A stretch of DNA of 64,000 nucleotides from Actinobacteria bacterium HGW-Actinobacteria-1 (GCA_002841355.1 PHFB01000009.1:53443-117442), one strand, 5' to 3'. Shown: positions 55,985 to 64,000, counted from the stretch's first letter. Notes: generated from the sequence alone by a model not told the origin. Numbers and translations: made by a program.

Positions 55985-56592
55985 GACTGCTAGTGGTCGG
56001 TGCGGGCGGGCATGCGAAGGTCGTCATCGACGCGGCTCGGCTCGCGGGATTCGATGTGGTCGCCGCGATCGGTCGCGACGGTGGTGCCGAGCAACTCCTC
56101 GGAGTACCGGTGCTCGCGGACGCGAGCGATATCCCATTCGACGTCTTCATCGCGGCCATCGGTGACAACGCGGCCCGCGCCGAGGTGTTCGACGCCTATC
56201 TCGCGCAGGGGCTGTCCCCTGCGACCGTCGTGCACCCATCGGCGGTCATCGCCGAGACGGTCACGCTCGGTGCCGGGACGTTCGTGGCTGCCGGCGTCAT
56301 CGTGAACGTCGACGCGCGCATCGGCGAGAACGTCATCCTCAACACCGGTTGCACGGTCGACCACGATTGCATCGTAGGCGATCATGCGCTCATCGGCCCC
56401 ACCGCAAGCCTATGCGGCGGCGTGCGGATCGGCTCGGGAACGTTACTCGGCGCGGGAGTGAGCGTGGTGCCGCTCGCCGTCATCGGCTCGGACGCGATCG
56501 TGGGCGCAGGAGCCGCCGTCATCGGTGACGTGCCAGACGGCATGGTCTTCGCTGGCGTTCCCGCACGTCCGGTCCGACCGAGCGGAGCGTGA
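55981..56592 (+). CDS. PglD/NeuD-family sugar O/N-acetyltransferase
   Basis: Product of 203 residues. An N-terminal Rossmann-like part (LLVVGAGGHAKVVIDAARLAGFDVV) is followed by left-handed beta-helix hexapeptide repeats (HPSAVIAETVTLGAGTFVAAGVIVNVDARIG, NTGCTVDHDCIVGDHALIG), with the catalytic His expected in TVDHDC. It ends in DVPDGMVFAGVPARPV. In the Pgl pathway this enzyme acetylates the 4-amino sugar. GTG start overlaps the previous stop, and the end overlaps the aminotransferase (GTGA). Confidence 0.9.
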   Translation: MRLLVVGAGGHAKVVIDAARLAGFDVVAAIGRDGGAEQLLGVPVLADASDIPFDVFIAAIGDNAARAEVFDAYLAQGLSPATVVHPSAVIAETVTLGAGTFVAAGVIVNVDARIGENVILNTGCTVDHDCIVGDHALIGPTASLCGGVRIGSGTLLGAGVSVVPLAVIGSDAIVGAGAAVIGDVPDGMVFAGVPARPVRPSGA

Positions 56593-57815
56593 TCGTGTCT
56601 CTCAAGCTGGCCATAGATGGCGGCACGCCGATACGCACGACACCTATGCCTACCTGGCCCGTCTATAACGACGCTGACATCGCGGCAATCGCTGATGTCC
56701 TGCACTCCGGGACCGCCAACTACTGGACCGGCACCTCAGGTCGCGCGCTCGAGGCCGAGTACGCGGCCTCCCTGGGGCGCAAGCATGCCATTGCCGTCGC
56801 CAACGGCACCGTCGCGCTCGAACTTGCACTTCGCGCGTTCGGCATCGGTGTAGGCGACGAGGTGGTCGTCCCGGCGCGTACATTCATCGCCACTGCCAGC
56901 TCGGTCGTGGCAGTGGGTGCGACTCCTGTCGTCGCCGATATCGACCTCGACTCCGGCACGCTCACGGCGGCCACCATCGAGGCCGTGCTGACACCACAGA
57001 CCGCGGCGATCATCGCGGTCCATCTCGGCGGATGGCCGGCGGATATCGCATCGATCTCGCGTCTGGCCGAGTCACGCGGCCTCGTCGTCATAGAGGACTG
57101 CGCGCAGGCGCACGGCGCGATCCGCGATGGCAGACAGGTCGGCGCTCCCGGAACCCACGCCGCAGCATTCTCGTTCTGCCAGGACAAGATCATCTCTGCT
57201 GGTGAGGGCGGCATGCTCGTGCTTGACGACGACGCTGCGTTCAACCGCGCTGCGGCGTACAAGGACCACGGCAAGTCCCCCGACCGTCTCGCCGAACTGT
57301 CGGACGACGGTCCGAGAACGACGTTCCGGTGGCTCGCAGACAGCTTCGGCACGAACTGGCGCATGCACGAGGTCGCGGCCGTGCTCGTGCGCGGCGGGCT
57401 TGCTCGTCTGCCGCAGATGCTGGCGGCGCGACGCGCAAACGCGCTGCGGCTCGCCACACAGCTCGCCGCGACACCGGGGCTCCGCGTGTCGCTCCCCGCA
57501 GATGGCGCGCAGAGCGCGTTCTATCGGCTCTACGCTTACGTGCGACCGGACGAACTCGCACCCGGCTGGGACCGAGACCGCATCATCACCGCCATCACCG
57601 CCGAGGGCGTCAAATGCCAGTACGGCAGCTGCTGTGAGATCTACCGCGAGCACGCGTTCGTCGACGCCGGATTCGGCCCCGGGCATCGCCTGCCGAACGC
57701 CTCCGCAACCCACGAGACGTGCATCGCGTTCTTCGTCCACCCCACGCTCGGCGACGCCGACATCGACGACACGGCCGCAGCCGTGCTCAAGGTCATGGAG
57801 GCTGCAACAGCATGA
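56589..57815 (+). CDS. DegT/DnrJ/EryC1-family sugar aminotransferase (PglE-like)
   Basis: PLP enzyme (408 residues) that aminates a 4-keto-6-deoxy sugar nucleotide. Motifs: GTSGRALEAEYAASLGRKHAIAVANGTVALELALRA, VPARTFIATASSVVAVGATPV, IEDCAQAHGA, and the PLP lysine in FSFCQDKIISAGEGGML. A late Cys-rich KCQYGSCCEIYREHAF lies in the substrate-binding region. It overlaps its neighbours by 4 nt on both sides. With the dehydratase next door it would make UDP-4-amino sugar. Confidence 0.92.
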   Translation: MIVSLKLAIDGGTPIRTTPMPTWPVYNDADIAAIADVLHSGTANYWTGTSGRALEAEYAASLGRKHAIAVANGTVALELALRAFGIGVGDEVVVPARTFIATASSVVAVGATPVVADIDLDSGTLTAATIEAVLTPQTAAIIAVHLGGWPADIASISRLAESRGLVVIEDCAQAHGAIRDGRQVGAPGTHAAAFSFCQDKIISAGEGGMLVLDDDAAFNRAAAYKDHGKSPDRLAELSDDGPRTTFRWLADSFGTNWRMHEVAAVLVRGGLARLPQMLAARRANALRLATQLAATPGLRVSLPADGAQSAFYRLYAYVRPDELAPGWDRDRIITAITAEGVKCQYGSCCEIYREHAFVDAGFGPGHRLPNASATHETCIAFFVHPTLGDADIDDTAAAVLKVMEAATA

Positions 57816-59674
57816 CACCCGCCTCGATCTTCGCCCGTGTCCGGGCGACCGGACGGCTGTGGAACACGCTCCTCATCGTGCTCGACGCGGCTGTCGTGCT
57901 CTGCGCCACCGTCCTGGCGTATGAAGCGCGGTTTGAAGGCACGATTCCGGCTTCCTTCGATCGATGGGTGATGCCGCTTGTCGGCGTCGCGGTGGTGCTC
58001 TACGGCGTCACGTTCGCACTGTTCGGCCTGTACCGACTGGTGCTGCGCTTCGTGGGAGTCGACACGCTGCTACGACTGCTGGCAGCTACCGCAATCGGCT
58101 TCGCCGTTCTGCTCGGAGCCGACATGCTGGCGCCGCTCGAGGCGGGCATGCGCCCCATCCCCATCGGCGTGCTCTTCATCCAGGCCGTACTGGTGTTCCT
58201 TGGCGCATCCGCGGCCCGAATGACGGCGAGAGTCTTCCTGTATCTGCGCACGTCGCGCTCTAGCTCAGGTCGTCGTGTGTTGATCATCGGCGCCGGCAGC
58301 GCCGGGTCGCTGCTCCTCCGCGAGATACAGAACCGCCCTGACCTCGGCCTTACCGCGGTAGGGTTCCTCGATGACGAGCCCGCGCTCAAGGGACGGACCA
58401 TCGGCGGCGTGCACGTACTTGGCACTCCTGCTGATCTCGCCCGCATCGTGGCCGAGCGGGACGTCGACGAGATCGTCGTGGCGCTGCCGTCGGCACCGAA
58501 AGACCGCATCCGCGCCGTGCTCAACGCCGCGGCCGACGTCGGCATCGAAACACGGGTGATGCCCGAGATCGTGATCGCCAAGGGCTCCGTGAACCTCCGT
58601 GACTTGCGGACCGTCGACGTGGAAGACCTGCTCGGCCGAGAACTCACACCCATCGACGTCGATGAAGTGGCCGGGACGATTCGCGGCAAGGTCGTGGCCG
58701 TGACAGGAGCTGCGGGCTCGATCGGCGCGGAGCTGTGCCGTCAGATCATGCGCTTCGAGCCGGCCTCGCTCCTGCTGCTGGAGATCGACGAGACTCGCCT
58801 GTACGAACTCTGGCTTGAGTTGACCGCCGGCGGATCCACCGCTCCGGTCATGTGCATCTGCGACATTCGCGACGCTCCCCGGCTCGATGCGCTTATGCGC
58901 ACCCACCAGCCGGAGCTCGTGCTGCACGCGGCCGCATACAAGCACGTCCCACTTATGGAGCTCGCTCCCCGCGAGGCCATCAAGACGAACGTCCTTGGCA
59001 CGCTCAATGTGGTCGAGGCGTGCCGGGTGCATGACGTTGCCAGGTTCGTGCTCATCTCGACGGACAAGGCGGTTGCCCCCGTCAATACCATGGGGCTCAC
59101 CAAGTCCCTCGCCGAGCGGATCATGCTCGACGCCGTTGCCGCAGGCGTGCTGAACGGCGTCGCGGTTCGATTCGGCAACGTGCTCGCCAGCCGCGGCTCC
59201 GTGGTCCCCATCTTCGAGGAGCAGCTGCGCCACGGCGGACCGCTCACCGTGACCGATCCCGACGTCACCCGCTACTTCATGACCATCCCCGAGGCATCCC
59301 GCCTGGTGCTGCAGGCGCAGGCGATTGGCGAACCCGGGGACATCTTCGTGCTCGAGATGGGCGACCCCGTCCGCATCGTCGACCTCGCACGCAAGATGAT
59401 CGCGCTTTCGGGTGTCCCAGCTGATATCGAGTTCATCGGGCTCCGACCAGGCGAGAAGCTCCACGAGTCGCTCGTGACGCAGGGCGAATCCCTCGAGCCC
59501 GCACGCCGCGAGAAGATCCTGCGAGTGTGCCGGACAGCCGAGGAGTCACCCACCTTCTCAACCGACGTGCGCATGCTCATCGATGCGGCGATCGACGCCC
59601 GGAGCGACGTGATGCGGGAATTGGTCCAGCGACTCGAACCGGGATTCGCAGAGCGCGAGCTGCTCGGCTCCTAG
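57812..59674 (+). CDS. membrane nucleotide-sugar 4,6-dehydratase (PglF/WbpM/CapD-like)
   Basis: Product of 620 residues. The N-terminus has four membrane helices (to about 135). A first Rossmann domain has IIGAGSAG (158-165), and the catalytic SDR domain has TGAAGSIG (298-305), AAYKHVPLMEL, STDKAVAPVNTMGLTK and RFGNVLASRGSV. The S-T-D-K where typical SDRs have S-x-Y-x-x-x-K is the known feature of PglF-type 4,6-dehydratases. It would turn UDP-GlcNAc into the 4-keto sugar used by the aminotransferase. The stop is TAG in CTAG at 59671-59674, shared with the converging ligase gene. Confidence 0.93.
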   Translation: MTPASIFARVRATGRLWNTLLIVLDAAVVLCATVLAYEARFEGTIPASFDRWVMPLVGVAVVLYGVTFALFGLYRLVLRFVGVDTLLRLLAATAIGFAVLLGADMLAPLEAGMRPIPIGVLFIQAVLVFLGASAARMTARVFLYLRTSRSSSGRRVLIIGAGSAGSLLLREIQNRPDLGLTAVGFLDDEPALKGRTIGGVHVLGTPADLARIVAERDVDEIVVALPSAPKDRIRAVLNAAADVGIETRVMPEIVIAKGSVNLRDLRTVDVEDLLGRELTPIDVDEVAGTIRGKVVAVTGAAGSIGAELCRQIMRFEPASLLLLEIDETRLYELWLELTAGGSTAPVMCICDIRDAPRLDALMRTHQPELVLHAAAYKHVPLMELAPREAIKTNVLGTLNVVEACRVHDVARFVLISTDKAVAPVNTMGLTKSLAERIMLDAVAAGVLNGVAVRFGNVLASRGSVVPIFEEQLRHGGPLTVTDPDVTRYFMTIPEASRLVLQAQAIGEPGDIFVLEMGDPVRIVDLARKMIALSGVPADIEFIGLRPGEKLHESLVTQGESLEPARREKILRVCRTAEESPTFSTDVRMLIDAAIDARSDVMRELVQRLEPGFAERELLGS

Positions 59675-61521
59675 TTCGTGATGCCGAGAAGCTGCTCGGC
59701 ACGCTGGATGTACGCCTCGCTGTACGGATACAGCCGCCCCCACTGGCGAACCGCCGGCAACGCGGCTCCCACAGCTGCTTGGTCACCCGAGATGAGCGCG
59801 ATGTGCAGCTGCTCGGCAACGAGCGAGGGTATCGGAGGGAGCACGGCCGCGGCACGGTCGAGCGTCCCCTGCTCCCACGAGACGTCCGTGCGGCCGGTGC
59901 GCTCGGCCTGCATGAGCGAGTAGGCGACCACGTCCACGGCGTTCGGTGCGAACTCCAGAATGTAACCCGGCCCCGCGTCGATGCGAGTTTGGATCGCCTG
60001 GATCGAGGCGGCATCCGGAGCGGCAAAGAGCTGGACGTCCAGAAGCTGCCGTTCGGCAGCCGGCTGCCCGGGTGTGATCTTCAATGCCGACTCGTACGCT
60101 GCGATCAGCTCGTTCGCGTTGTTCGAATCCACCGAGTACGTGCGCCACTCCCCGGCGTACAGCCAGATCGCCAGCGCGATCACCAGCACGCCCACCGCTG
60201 CCAGCAACGCTCGCGTCCAGAGCGCAGGCACCGGCTCGCGCTCAGCCGAGGGCTCCTCGGCCGGAGCTATCGCCAGTCCCGCGATAGCTGCCGAGAGCAG
60301 CCCTATCGGGAACAGAACCGGGTTCACCAGCGTGGCGAACATCGCCGAGAGGAACCCGGCCGCCAGCGCGACACGCAGCGTTGGCATCCCACCCGACCGG
60401 ACGCGCTCTGCGACCACGATCAGCCACGCCGCAAGCAATCCCGCGAACGCGAGTACTCCGAGGAGGCCCAGCCGCGTGGCGATCTCCCAGAGGATCGAGT
60501 GCGGGGACTGCGGACTGTAGACGGTGGGGTCGGCATTGCCGGCGATGTCCGGACCGAACTGCAGCGCCTCGGGTGCAAGGTACTCGGCCGCATGCAGACG
60601 GTAGCCGGAGGGCCCGAACCCAAGCAGCGGACGTGCCGCAAGCATCTTCTGGGCGCCCGACCACATGTACGTACGGGAGACCACGTTCTTCCCAAGCGAG
60701 CCCATGCTCTGCGGATTCACCCATGCCGAGCTGAGCGCCGGAATCTGCACGAACAACATGCTCACAACCGCGATCGTCGCCAGCACGGTCCCGACACGCC
60801 GCAGCGCCTTGCCCGATTTCCCGCCGAACGCCACACCCGCCACTATCAGGCTCACAACCGCCGAGAAGACGGCGGATGCCGTTCCGGTCATGGCCCCGGA
60901 AAACGCACCGAGCGATACCAGGGCAAGCCCCGCCGCCACAAGCCAACCGATGCGCGCGGCACCACGCGCATCGAGACCCAAACCGACCGCCAGCGGCACG
61001 ACCGGGACAAGCGCGGTGATGCTGTATGCGCTGCTCCCGAAGACGTGGCTGGTTCCCGTCGTCAGGAACTGGTACGCCATCACAGCCGAGAGGAGCACCC
61101 CGGCAGCGGCCGCCGCCACGATTCCCATGCGCCCGCTTCGGGCCTTCACCCGGATGGCCGCGGCAAGCGCGAAGACGGTCGGAAATGCCAGCCATGTAAC
61201 GAGCGGCATGTCAGCGAATAGGTCAAAGAGGGCGACTTCGTAAAGCGAGCCAGCAGCAACGAATGACGCCGCGACCACGGCCAGGACGGCGAGCAACGCG
61301 TACCTCACGCGCCGGTCAATCCGCTTGATCGAGTAGATGCCAAGCGCGCCGGCAAGCATCCAGACGCCCGCGGTAGCAAGAACGAGCATCTTCGCGACCG
61401 GCGTCGGCGGGATGCGAGTGATGAACCACGCACCGGGAGCGAGAAGTGCCGCCAGCAGAAGTCCCGCCAGCAGACCGCTCTCCCAGCTCTCCGCCTGCCT
61501 GCTGCCCCCCGGGCGCCCCAT
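59671..61521 (-). CDS. O-antigen ligase / PglL-like membrane protein with TPR-like C-terminus
   Basis: Product of 616 residues with about twelve membrane helices. The Wzy_C/ligase signature follows: GFGPSGYRLHAAEYL then a periplasmic loop leading to SPHSILWEIATRLGLLGVLAF, where the His is the family's functional residue. The C-terminal ~180 residues are soluble and TPR-like (NELIAAYESALKITPGQPAAERQLL, VAEQLHIALISGDQAAV). Wzy/WaaL/PglL enzymes move lipid-linked glycans in the periplasm; PglL members glycosylate proteins. Only 2 nt separate its ATG from the preceding cytochrome gene's stop, so it is the third gene of cassette B. The weak GGAAG site suggests coupling. Confidence 0.85.
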   Translation of the reverse strand: MGRPGGSRQAESWESGLLAGLLLAALLAPGAWFITRIPPTPVAKMLVLATAGVWMLAGALGIYSIKRIDRRVRYALLAVLAVVAASFVAAGSLYEVALFDLFADMPLVTWLAFPTVFALAAAIRVKARSGRMGIVAAAAAGVLLSAVMAYQFLTTGTSHVFGSSAYSITALVPVVPLAVGLGLDARGAARIGWLVAAGLALVSLGAFSGAMTGTASAVFSAVVSLIVAGVAFGGKSGKALRRVGTVLATIAVVSMLFVQIPALSSAWVNPQSMGSLGKNVVSRTYMWSGAQKMLAARPLLGFGPSGYRLHAAEYLAPEALQFGPDIAGNADPTVYSPQSPHSILWEIATRLGLLGVLAFAGLLAAWLIVVAERVRSGGMPTLRVALAAGFLSAMFATLVNPVLFPIGLLSAAIAGLAIAPAEEPSAEREPVPALWTRALLAAVGVLVIALAIWLYAGEWRTYSVDSNNANELIAAYESALKITPGQPAAERQLLDVQLFAAPDAASIQAIQTRIDAGPGYILEFAPNAVDVVAYSLMQAERTGRTDVSWEQGTLDRAAAVLPPIPSLVAEQLHIALISGDQAAVGAALPAVRQWGRLYPYSEAYIQRAEQLLGITN

Positions 61522-61523
61522 GG

Positions 61524-62723
61524 CTATCGCGGACTTCCGGCAATCGCCGCGGGCGTATGACAGATGTCCTTGCAGAAGTCCCGTTGCGGAGACAGCGCCC
61601 ACTCCTGATGACATGTGTTGCACGACTGCGAGACTGCGGTGACGTGCGTCTTCCCGTTGCTCGCCGGGTGCCCATGGCCCAGCAACTGCCCGTGGCACTT
61701 GGTGCACGGACGACGCGTCGAGGTATGGCACACCGCGCATCCCTTGCCGTCGTTGTACCAGAAGTCCACAGCTCCGGCGCGGGCGTGCGCGTACGCCATG
61801 AACTCCCGCGTGTGCGGCATTCGAGTACCGTGGCACGGATCGCACGACTTCTTCTCGTCGTGGCACCCGCCGCACTTGACGTCAGGAATCTGCTCGGCGG
61901 TCATCGATGTCGTTCTCGAACGGGCCGCAGCAGCGACTTGCTTGTCATGACAGGTCGTGCAGTCGCTGGAGGCCGTCTTGGCATCGTGGCACCTGAGGCA
62001 CGGATCCATGCCGGCGTTATGGACGGAGACGATGCCGCCGCTGAGCTTGTGGCAATCGACGCAACGTATGGAGGTCTCCAGCGGCTCGGTGTGCGACATC
62101 TTGAGGCCCAGATCGTTGTTGAGCGTCGTCTTCTCGATGTCCCGAGAGTGGCAGTTGGAGCATGCCGCACGAGTCACTGAGCCGTAGTCACCGGTAGCAT
62201 CCGCCCCTACCAGCGCCTTGATGATGTGGGTGGCGCGGCCAGGAACGGCGCTCGAATAGCGCCCAACCGGACCGGCAGGTTCATGACAGCTGACGCAGGA
62301 TGCCGTCGCGTGCGTGTCGCGTTTGGCGTCTGCCGCGGCGTGCGGGCTGGCGGTATGACAGCCAAGACACAGCGCGCGCTGCGCGGTAGAAATCCCGGTC
62401 ACAACGAGCAAGCCGAGGAGAAGCGCCATAGTGACGCCAACTCGTATCCAGATGGTACGAGGCGTAGCCGGCGGGCGCGGAGCGCGAGAACGTGGCACAT
62501 GGGACTCTTGCGCGACAGCGGTAGCAGACCGGTCGCCCTCTTCGATCTCATCCTCATCCGGCGTCGACATGATGAACATGATCGCGATGATGAGAAGGAT
62601 CAGAACCGCAAGCGCGATGATGCCATACAGCGTGAACGCAGCGGACAGATTCGAGGTAGGGTCGACGAACAGCGTGACGATCCGGCTCAACAACTGCTGT
62701 AGCGTATGTCCGAGCTCCGCCAT
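61524..62723 (-). CDS. membrane multiheme c-type cytochrome (cassette B, second gene)
   Basis: Product of 399 residues with two membrane helices (28-53 and 91-112) and an acidic loop between (TPDEDEIEEGDRS), as in the cassette A partner. The outer domain has eleven CxxCH sites plus a final CKDICH (384-389), a CX3CH variant close to the C-terminus. Some sites are paired, such as CGGCH and CDPCH with GTRMPH between. It is longer than the cassette A protein by about 130 residues, mainly in extra heme units. The ATG at 62723 overlaps the preceding stop by one base (TGATG) with GGGGGG upstream. Confidence 0.9.
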   Translation of the reverse strand: MAELGHTLQQLLSRIVTLFVDPTSNLSAAFTLYGIIALAVLILLIIAIMFIMSTPDEDEIEEGDRSATAVAQESHVPRSRAPRPPATPRTIWIRVGVTMALLLGLLVVTGISTAQRALCLGCHTASPHAAADAKRDTHATASCVSCHEPAGPVGRYSSAVPGRATHIIKALVGADATGDYGSVTRAACSNCHSRDIEKTTLNNDLGLKMSHTEPLETSIRCVDCHKLSGGIVSVHNAGMDPCLRCHDAKTASSDCTTCHDKQVAAAARSRTTSMTAEQIPDVKCGGCHDEKKSCDPCHGTRMPHTREFMAYAHARAGAVDFWYNDGKGCAVCHTSTRRPCTKCHGQLLGHGHPASNGKTHVTAVSQSCNTCHQEWALSPQRDFCKDICHTPAAIAGSPR

Positions 62724-63682
62724 CACTGACCACCCCCCTGCGGCCGATTCGGGAAGTTCCCCACGGCTCCACCGGGGTGGATGTGCTTCACATGGCACAC
62801 CGTACAGTCGCTCGCAGCGTGGCAACGATCGCACAGGGCCTTGTCCTCAGAGGCTGCGGCATGTTTGGCCGTGAATGACGCGGTGTGCGGCATGTCAAGC
62901 CCGTGGCAGTCGTCGCAGAACCGCTTCTCGTGGCAACCATCGCACTTCGCCGTCGGCGCCAGCGCATATTCGGGGTGCGTCTTGATGAACTTCGCTTCGT
63001 GCGGAAGTCCAGGGCCGTGGCACTTGGCACACGTCGCTGCCGTATGGCACACGATGCACGTGGCCGAGTCACCCATGCCGTGCGTCTTCTGCCACTGAGG
63101 TCCGTGCGTGGTCGCAAAGACACCTGCCGTCACTCTATCCGCGGGGCGTCGCCCCTCGGTATGACACAGGTCGCAGGCCGTGGATGCCTCGGTGACGTGG
63201 CAACGTAGGCACGTGTTCATGTCGTACGTGCGTACCCACGTGGTTGCCGCTCCGTGAGCCGTCGCCGAGTGGCAATCCGTGCAGGCCGCGTCAACGTCGC
63301 ACGTCGAGTGAGCGATCTTGATGCCACCCGCTGTGACGACCTTGCTTTCAACATCGTCGTGACAGGTGAGACAGCGTCCGTCAGGGACCTTCGCCCACTC
63401 GCGTCCGTCGCCGGATACGATCGGCACCACCATGTGAAAAGTCTCCTGCAAGCCAAAGGCGATGCGCCCGGTCAGCGATGAGGAGACGTGGCATGACGTG
63501 CATGCGACATCTGTGTGGCGTGCGGCCGCGGTCGCCGTACCGAACGTGCCTTTGGAGTGACAGGCGACGCAACCCGGCAGTGTGACGGTGACGTAGCTCG
63601 TCGCCACAAGGGCGCCGAGAAACACCACCGCAGATGCAAGGATGATGGCACGACGTATGGTCTTGGAATCAGGGATTCGCAC
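62723..63682 (-). CDS. membrane-anchored dodecaheme c-type cytochrome (cassette B, first gene)
   Basis: Product of 319 residues with a signal-anchor (AIILASAVVFLGALVATSYVTV) and twelve CxxCH sites. It aligns along its length with the 316-residue protein at 49761: CVACHSKG near the anchor, AHSTCDVDAACTDCHSATAHGA, ATTHGPQWQKTHGMGD, CAKCHGPGLPHEAKFIKTH, CDDCHGLDMPHTASFTAKH. The same gene order and overlap as in cassette A shows a duplicated pair. GTG start with a weak AGG site. It probably accepts electrons from quinol or another cytochrome and passes them outward (inference). Confidence 0.92.
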   Translation of the reverse strand: MRIPDSKTIRRAIILASAVVFLGALVATSYVTVTLPGCVACHSKGTFGTATAAARHTDVACTSCHVSSSLTGRIAFGLQETFHMVVPIVSGDGREWAKVPDGRCLTCHDDVESKVVTAGGIKIAHSTCDVDAACTDCHSATAHGAATTWVRTYDMNTCLRCHVTEASTACDLCHTEGRRPADRVTAGVFATTHGPQWQKTHGMGDSATCIVCHTAATCAKCHGPGLPHEAKFIKTHPEYALAPTAKCDGCHEKRFCDDCHGLDMPHTASFTAKHAAASEDKALCDRCHAASDCTVCHVKHIHPGGAVGNFPNRPQGGGQ

Positions 63683-63807
63683 AGAGGCCTGCCCGGCTAT
63701 CTACGTGTTTGCAGGAAGGTCATCACGGAAAACCAACTGTACCACAGCGAACTCAGCACCCGGCATGCCAAGCACTACAACCGGGCCACACGAACAATCA
63801 AGATGTT

Positions 63808-63841
63808 GAGGGGGTCGACTCCTTGCGGAGCCGACCCCCTC
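63808..63841 (-). terminator. strong hairpin between the edge cytochrome gene and cassette B
   Basis: Fifteen-base arms with one mismatch (63808-63822 with 63827-63841) around a TTGC loop. It lies about 40 nt after the stop of the incoming cytochrome gene and about 125 nt before cassette B, so it separates the two transcription units. The T-run is poor. Confidence 0.6.
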
Positions 63842-63879
63842 GAACACTACTGGAGAAGAAGTCCTTCCCAGCTCTGGAA

Positions 63880-64000
63880 CTAGTGATCCACACCGATACC
63901 AGCGAGACCGCCGGTGTCGCGGTGGCACTTGAGGCACGCACCGTCGAACGACTTCATGTTCGGGTCGCTCATAGCGGTGAGGGCGTCGCCCTTGGCGCCT
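63880..64000 (-). CDS. c-type cytochrome, C-terminal end only (5' part outside window)
   Basis: The last 39 residues and stop of a protein read from the right edge: GAKGDALTAMSDPNMKSFDG, then one heme site CLKCH and a short tail GGLAGIGVDH. The Gly/Asp-rich end is unlike the cassette proteins. It shows that the cytochrome region continues past the window. Total length and heme number cannot be known from here. Confidence 0.75.
   Translation of the reverse strand, partial: GAKGDALTAMSDPNMKSFDGACLKCHRDTGGLAGIGVDH

Noticed and set aside
59527..61221. A 564-residue plus-strand open frame opposite the ligase gene
   Set aside because: The minus frame encodes about twelve membrane helices and a ligase motif; the plus product is Arg/His-rich, the expected mirror of hydrophobic codons.
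1..64000. CRISPR array, insertion sequence, prophage, rRNA or tRNA gene
   Set aside because: I saw no regularly spaced direct repeats, transposase or integrase motifs, or tRNA cloverleaf sequences on either strand. Short RNA genes could still be missed by eye.

Overview
The window reads as chromosome from a GC-rich, anaerobic, multiheme-cytochrome-bearing bacterium. The mix of E. coli-type AccA/AccD, a trpGD fusion under a transcriptional T-box, HisZ with short HisG, CWB2 cell-wall-binding proteins, DUF2207, PBP1A and many c-type heme proteins suggests an actinobacterial lineage near Coriobacteriia (OPB41/Anaerosomatales-like). That placement is inference from gene content; no rRNA or tRNA gene is present to settle it.

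Layout. 1-6352 (mostly minus): the truncated end of pfkA behind accD-accA, an archaeal-type class I fructose-bisphosphate aldolase, a small membrane protein, a GNAT acetyltransferase and glutamine-dependent nadE. 6400-10628: hsp20 (plus) with a hairpin-rich leader, a 32-bp palindromic terminator, a lipoprotein, an unknown protein, a DUF2207 membrane protein with a poly-Gly tail and a small membrane protein. 10625-19078 (minus): a complete tryptophan operon, T-box(UGG)-trpE-trpGD-trpC-trpB2-trpF-trpB-trpA. 19109-27267 (minus): envelope genes, namely an RCC1/CWB2 surface protein broken by two compensating single-base shifts, a PQQ-type beta-propeller, a membrane serine protease and an M48-like protein that has lost HEXXH. 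The last three lie at the 3' end of the histidine operon. 27274-35661 (minus): hisZ-G-D-C-B-H-A-F-(Nim-like flavin protein)-I-E from a clear promoter. 35665-39446: dnaE behind a YerC/TrpR-like gene. 39594-49572 (minus): membrane protein, BNR/CWB2 surface protein, FAH-family protein, citramalate synthase, PBP1A, ilvE, leuB; leuD follows at 53536.

49761-64000 is the accessory-looking part. Two paralogous two-gene multiheme cytochrome cassettes (A at 49761-51520, plus; B at 61524-63682, minus) flank a five-gene set whose order and families match the Campylobacter pgl route to UDP-di-N-acetylbacillosamine and its lipid-linked transfer (GT4, phosphoglycosyl transferase, acetyltransferase, aminotransferase, 4,6-dehydratase). 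An O-antigen ligase/PglL-like membrane protein is the third gene of cassette B, 2 nt behind its second cytochrome gene. Cassette A faces an NHL-repeat/TPR gene pair. Another cytochrome gene enters at the right edge.

Together: the left 49 kb is largely biosynthetic housekeeping (fatty acid, glycolysis, NAD, Trp, His, Ile/Leu) with envelope proteins. The right 15 kb looks like an electron-transfer module physically linked to a glycan-synthesis and glycan-transfer module. That link is the most interesting feature of the window.
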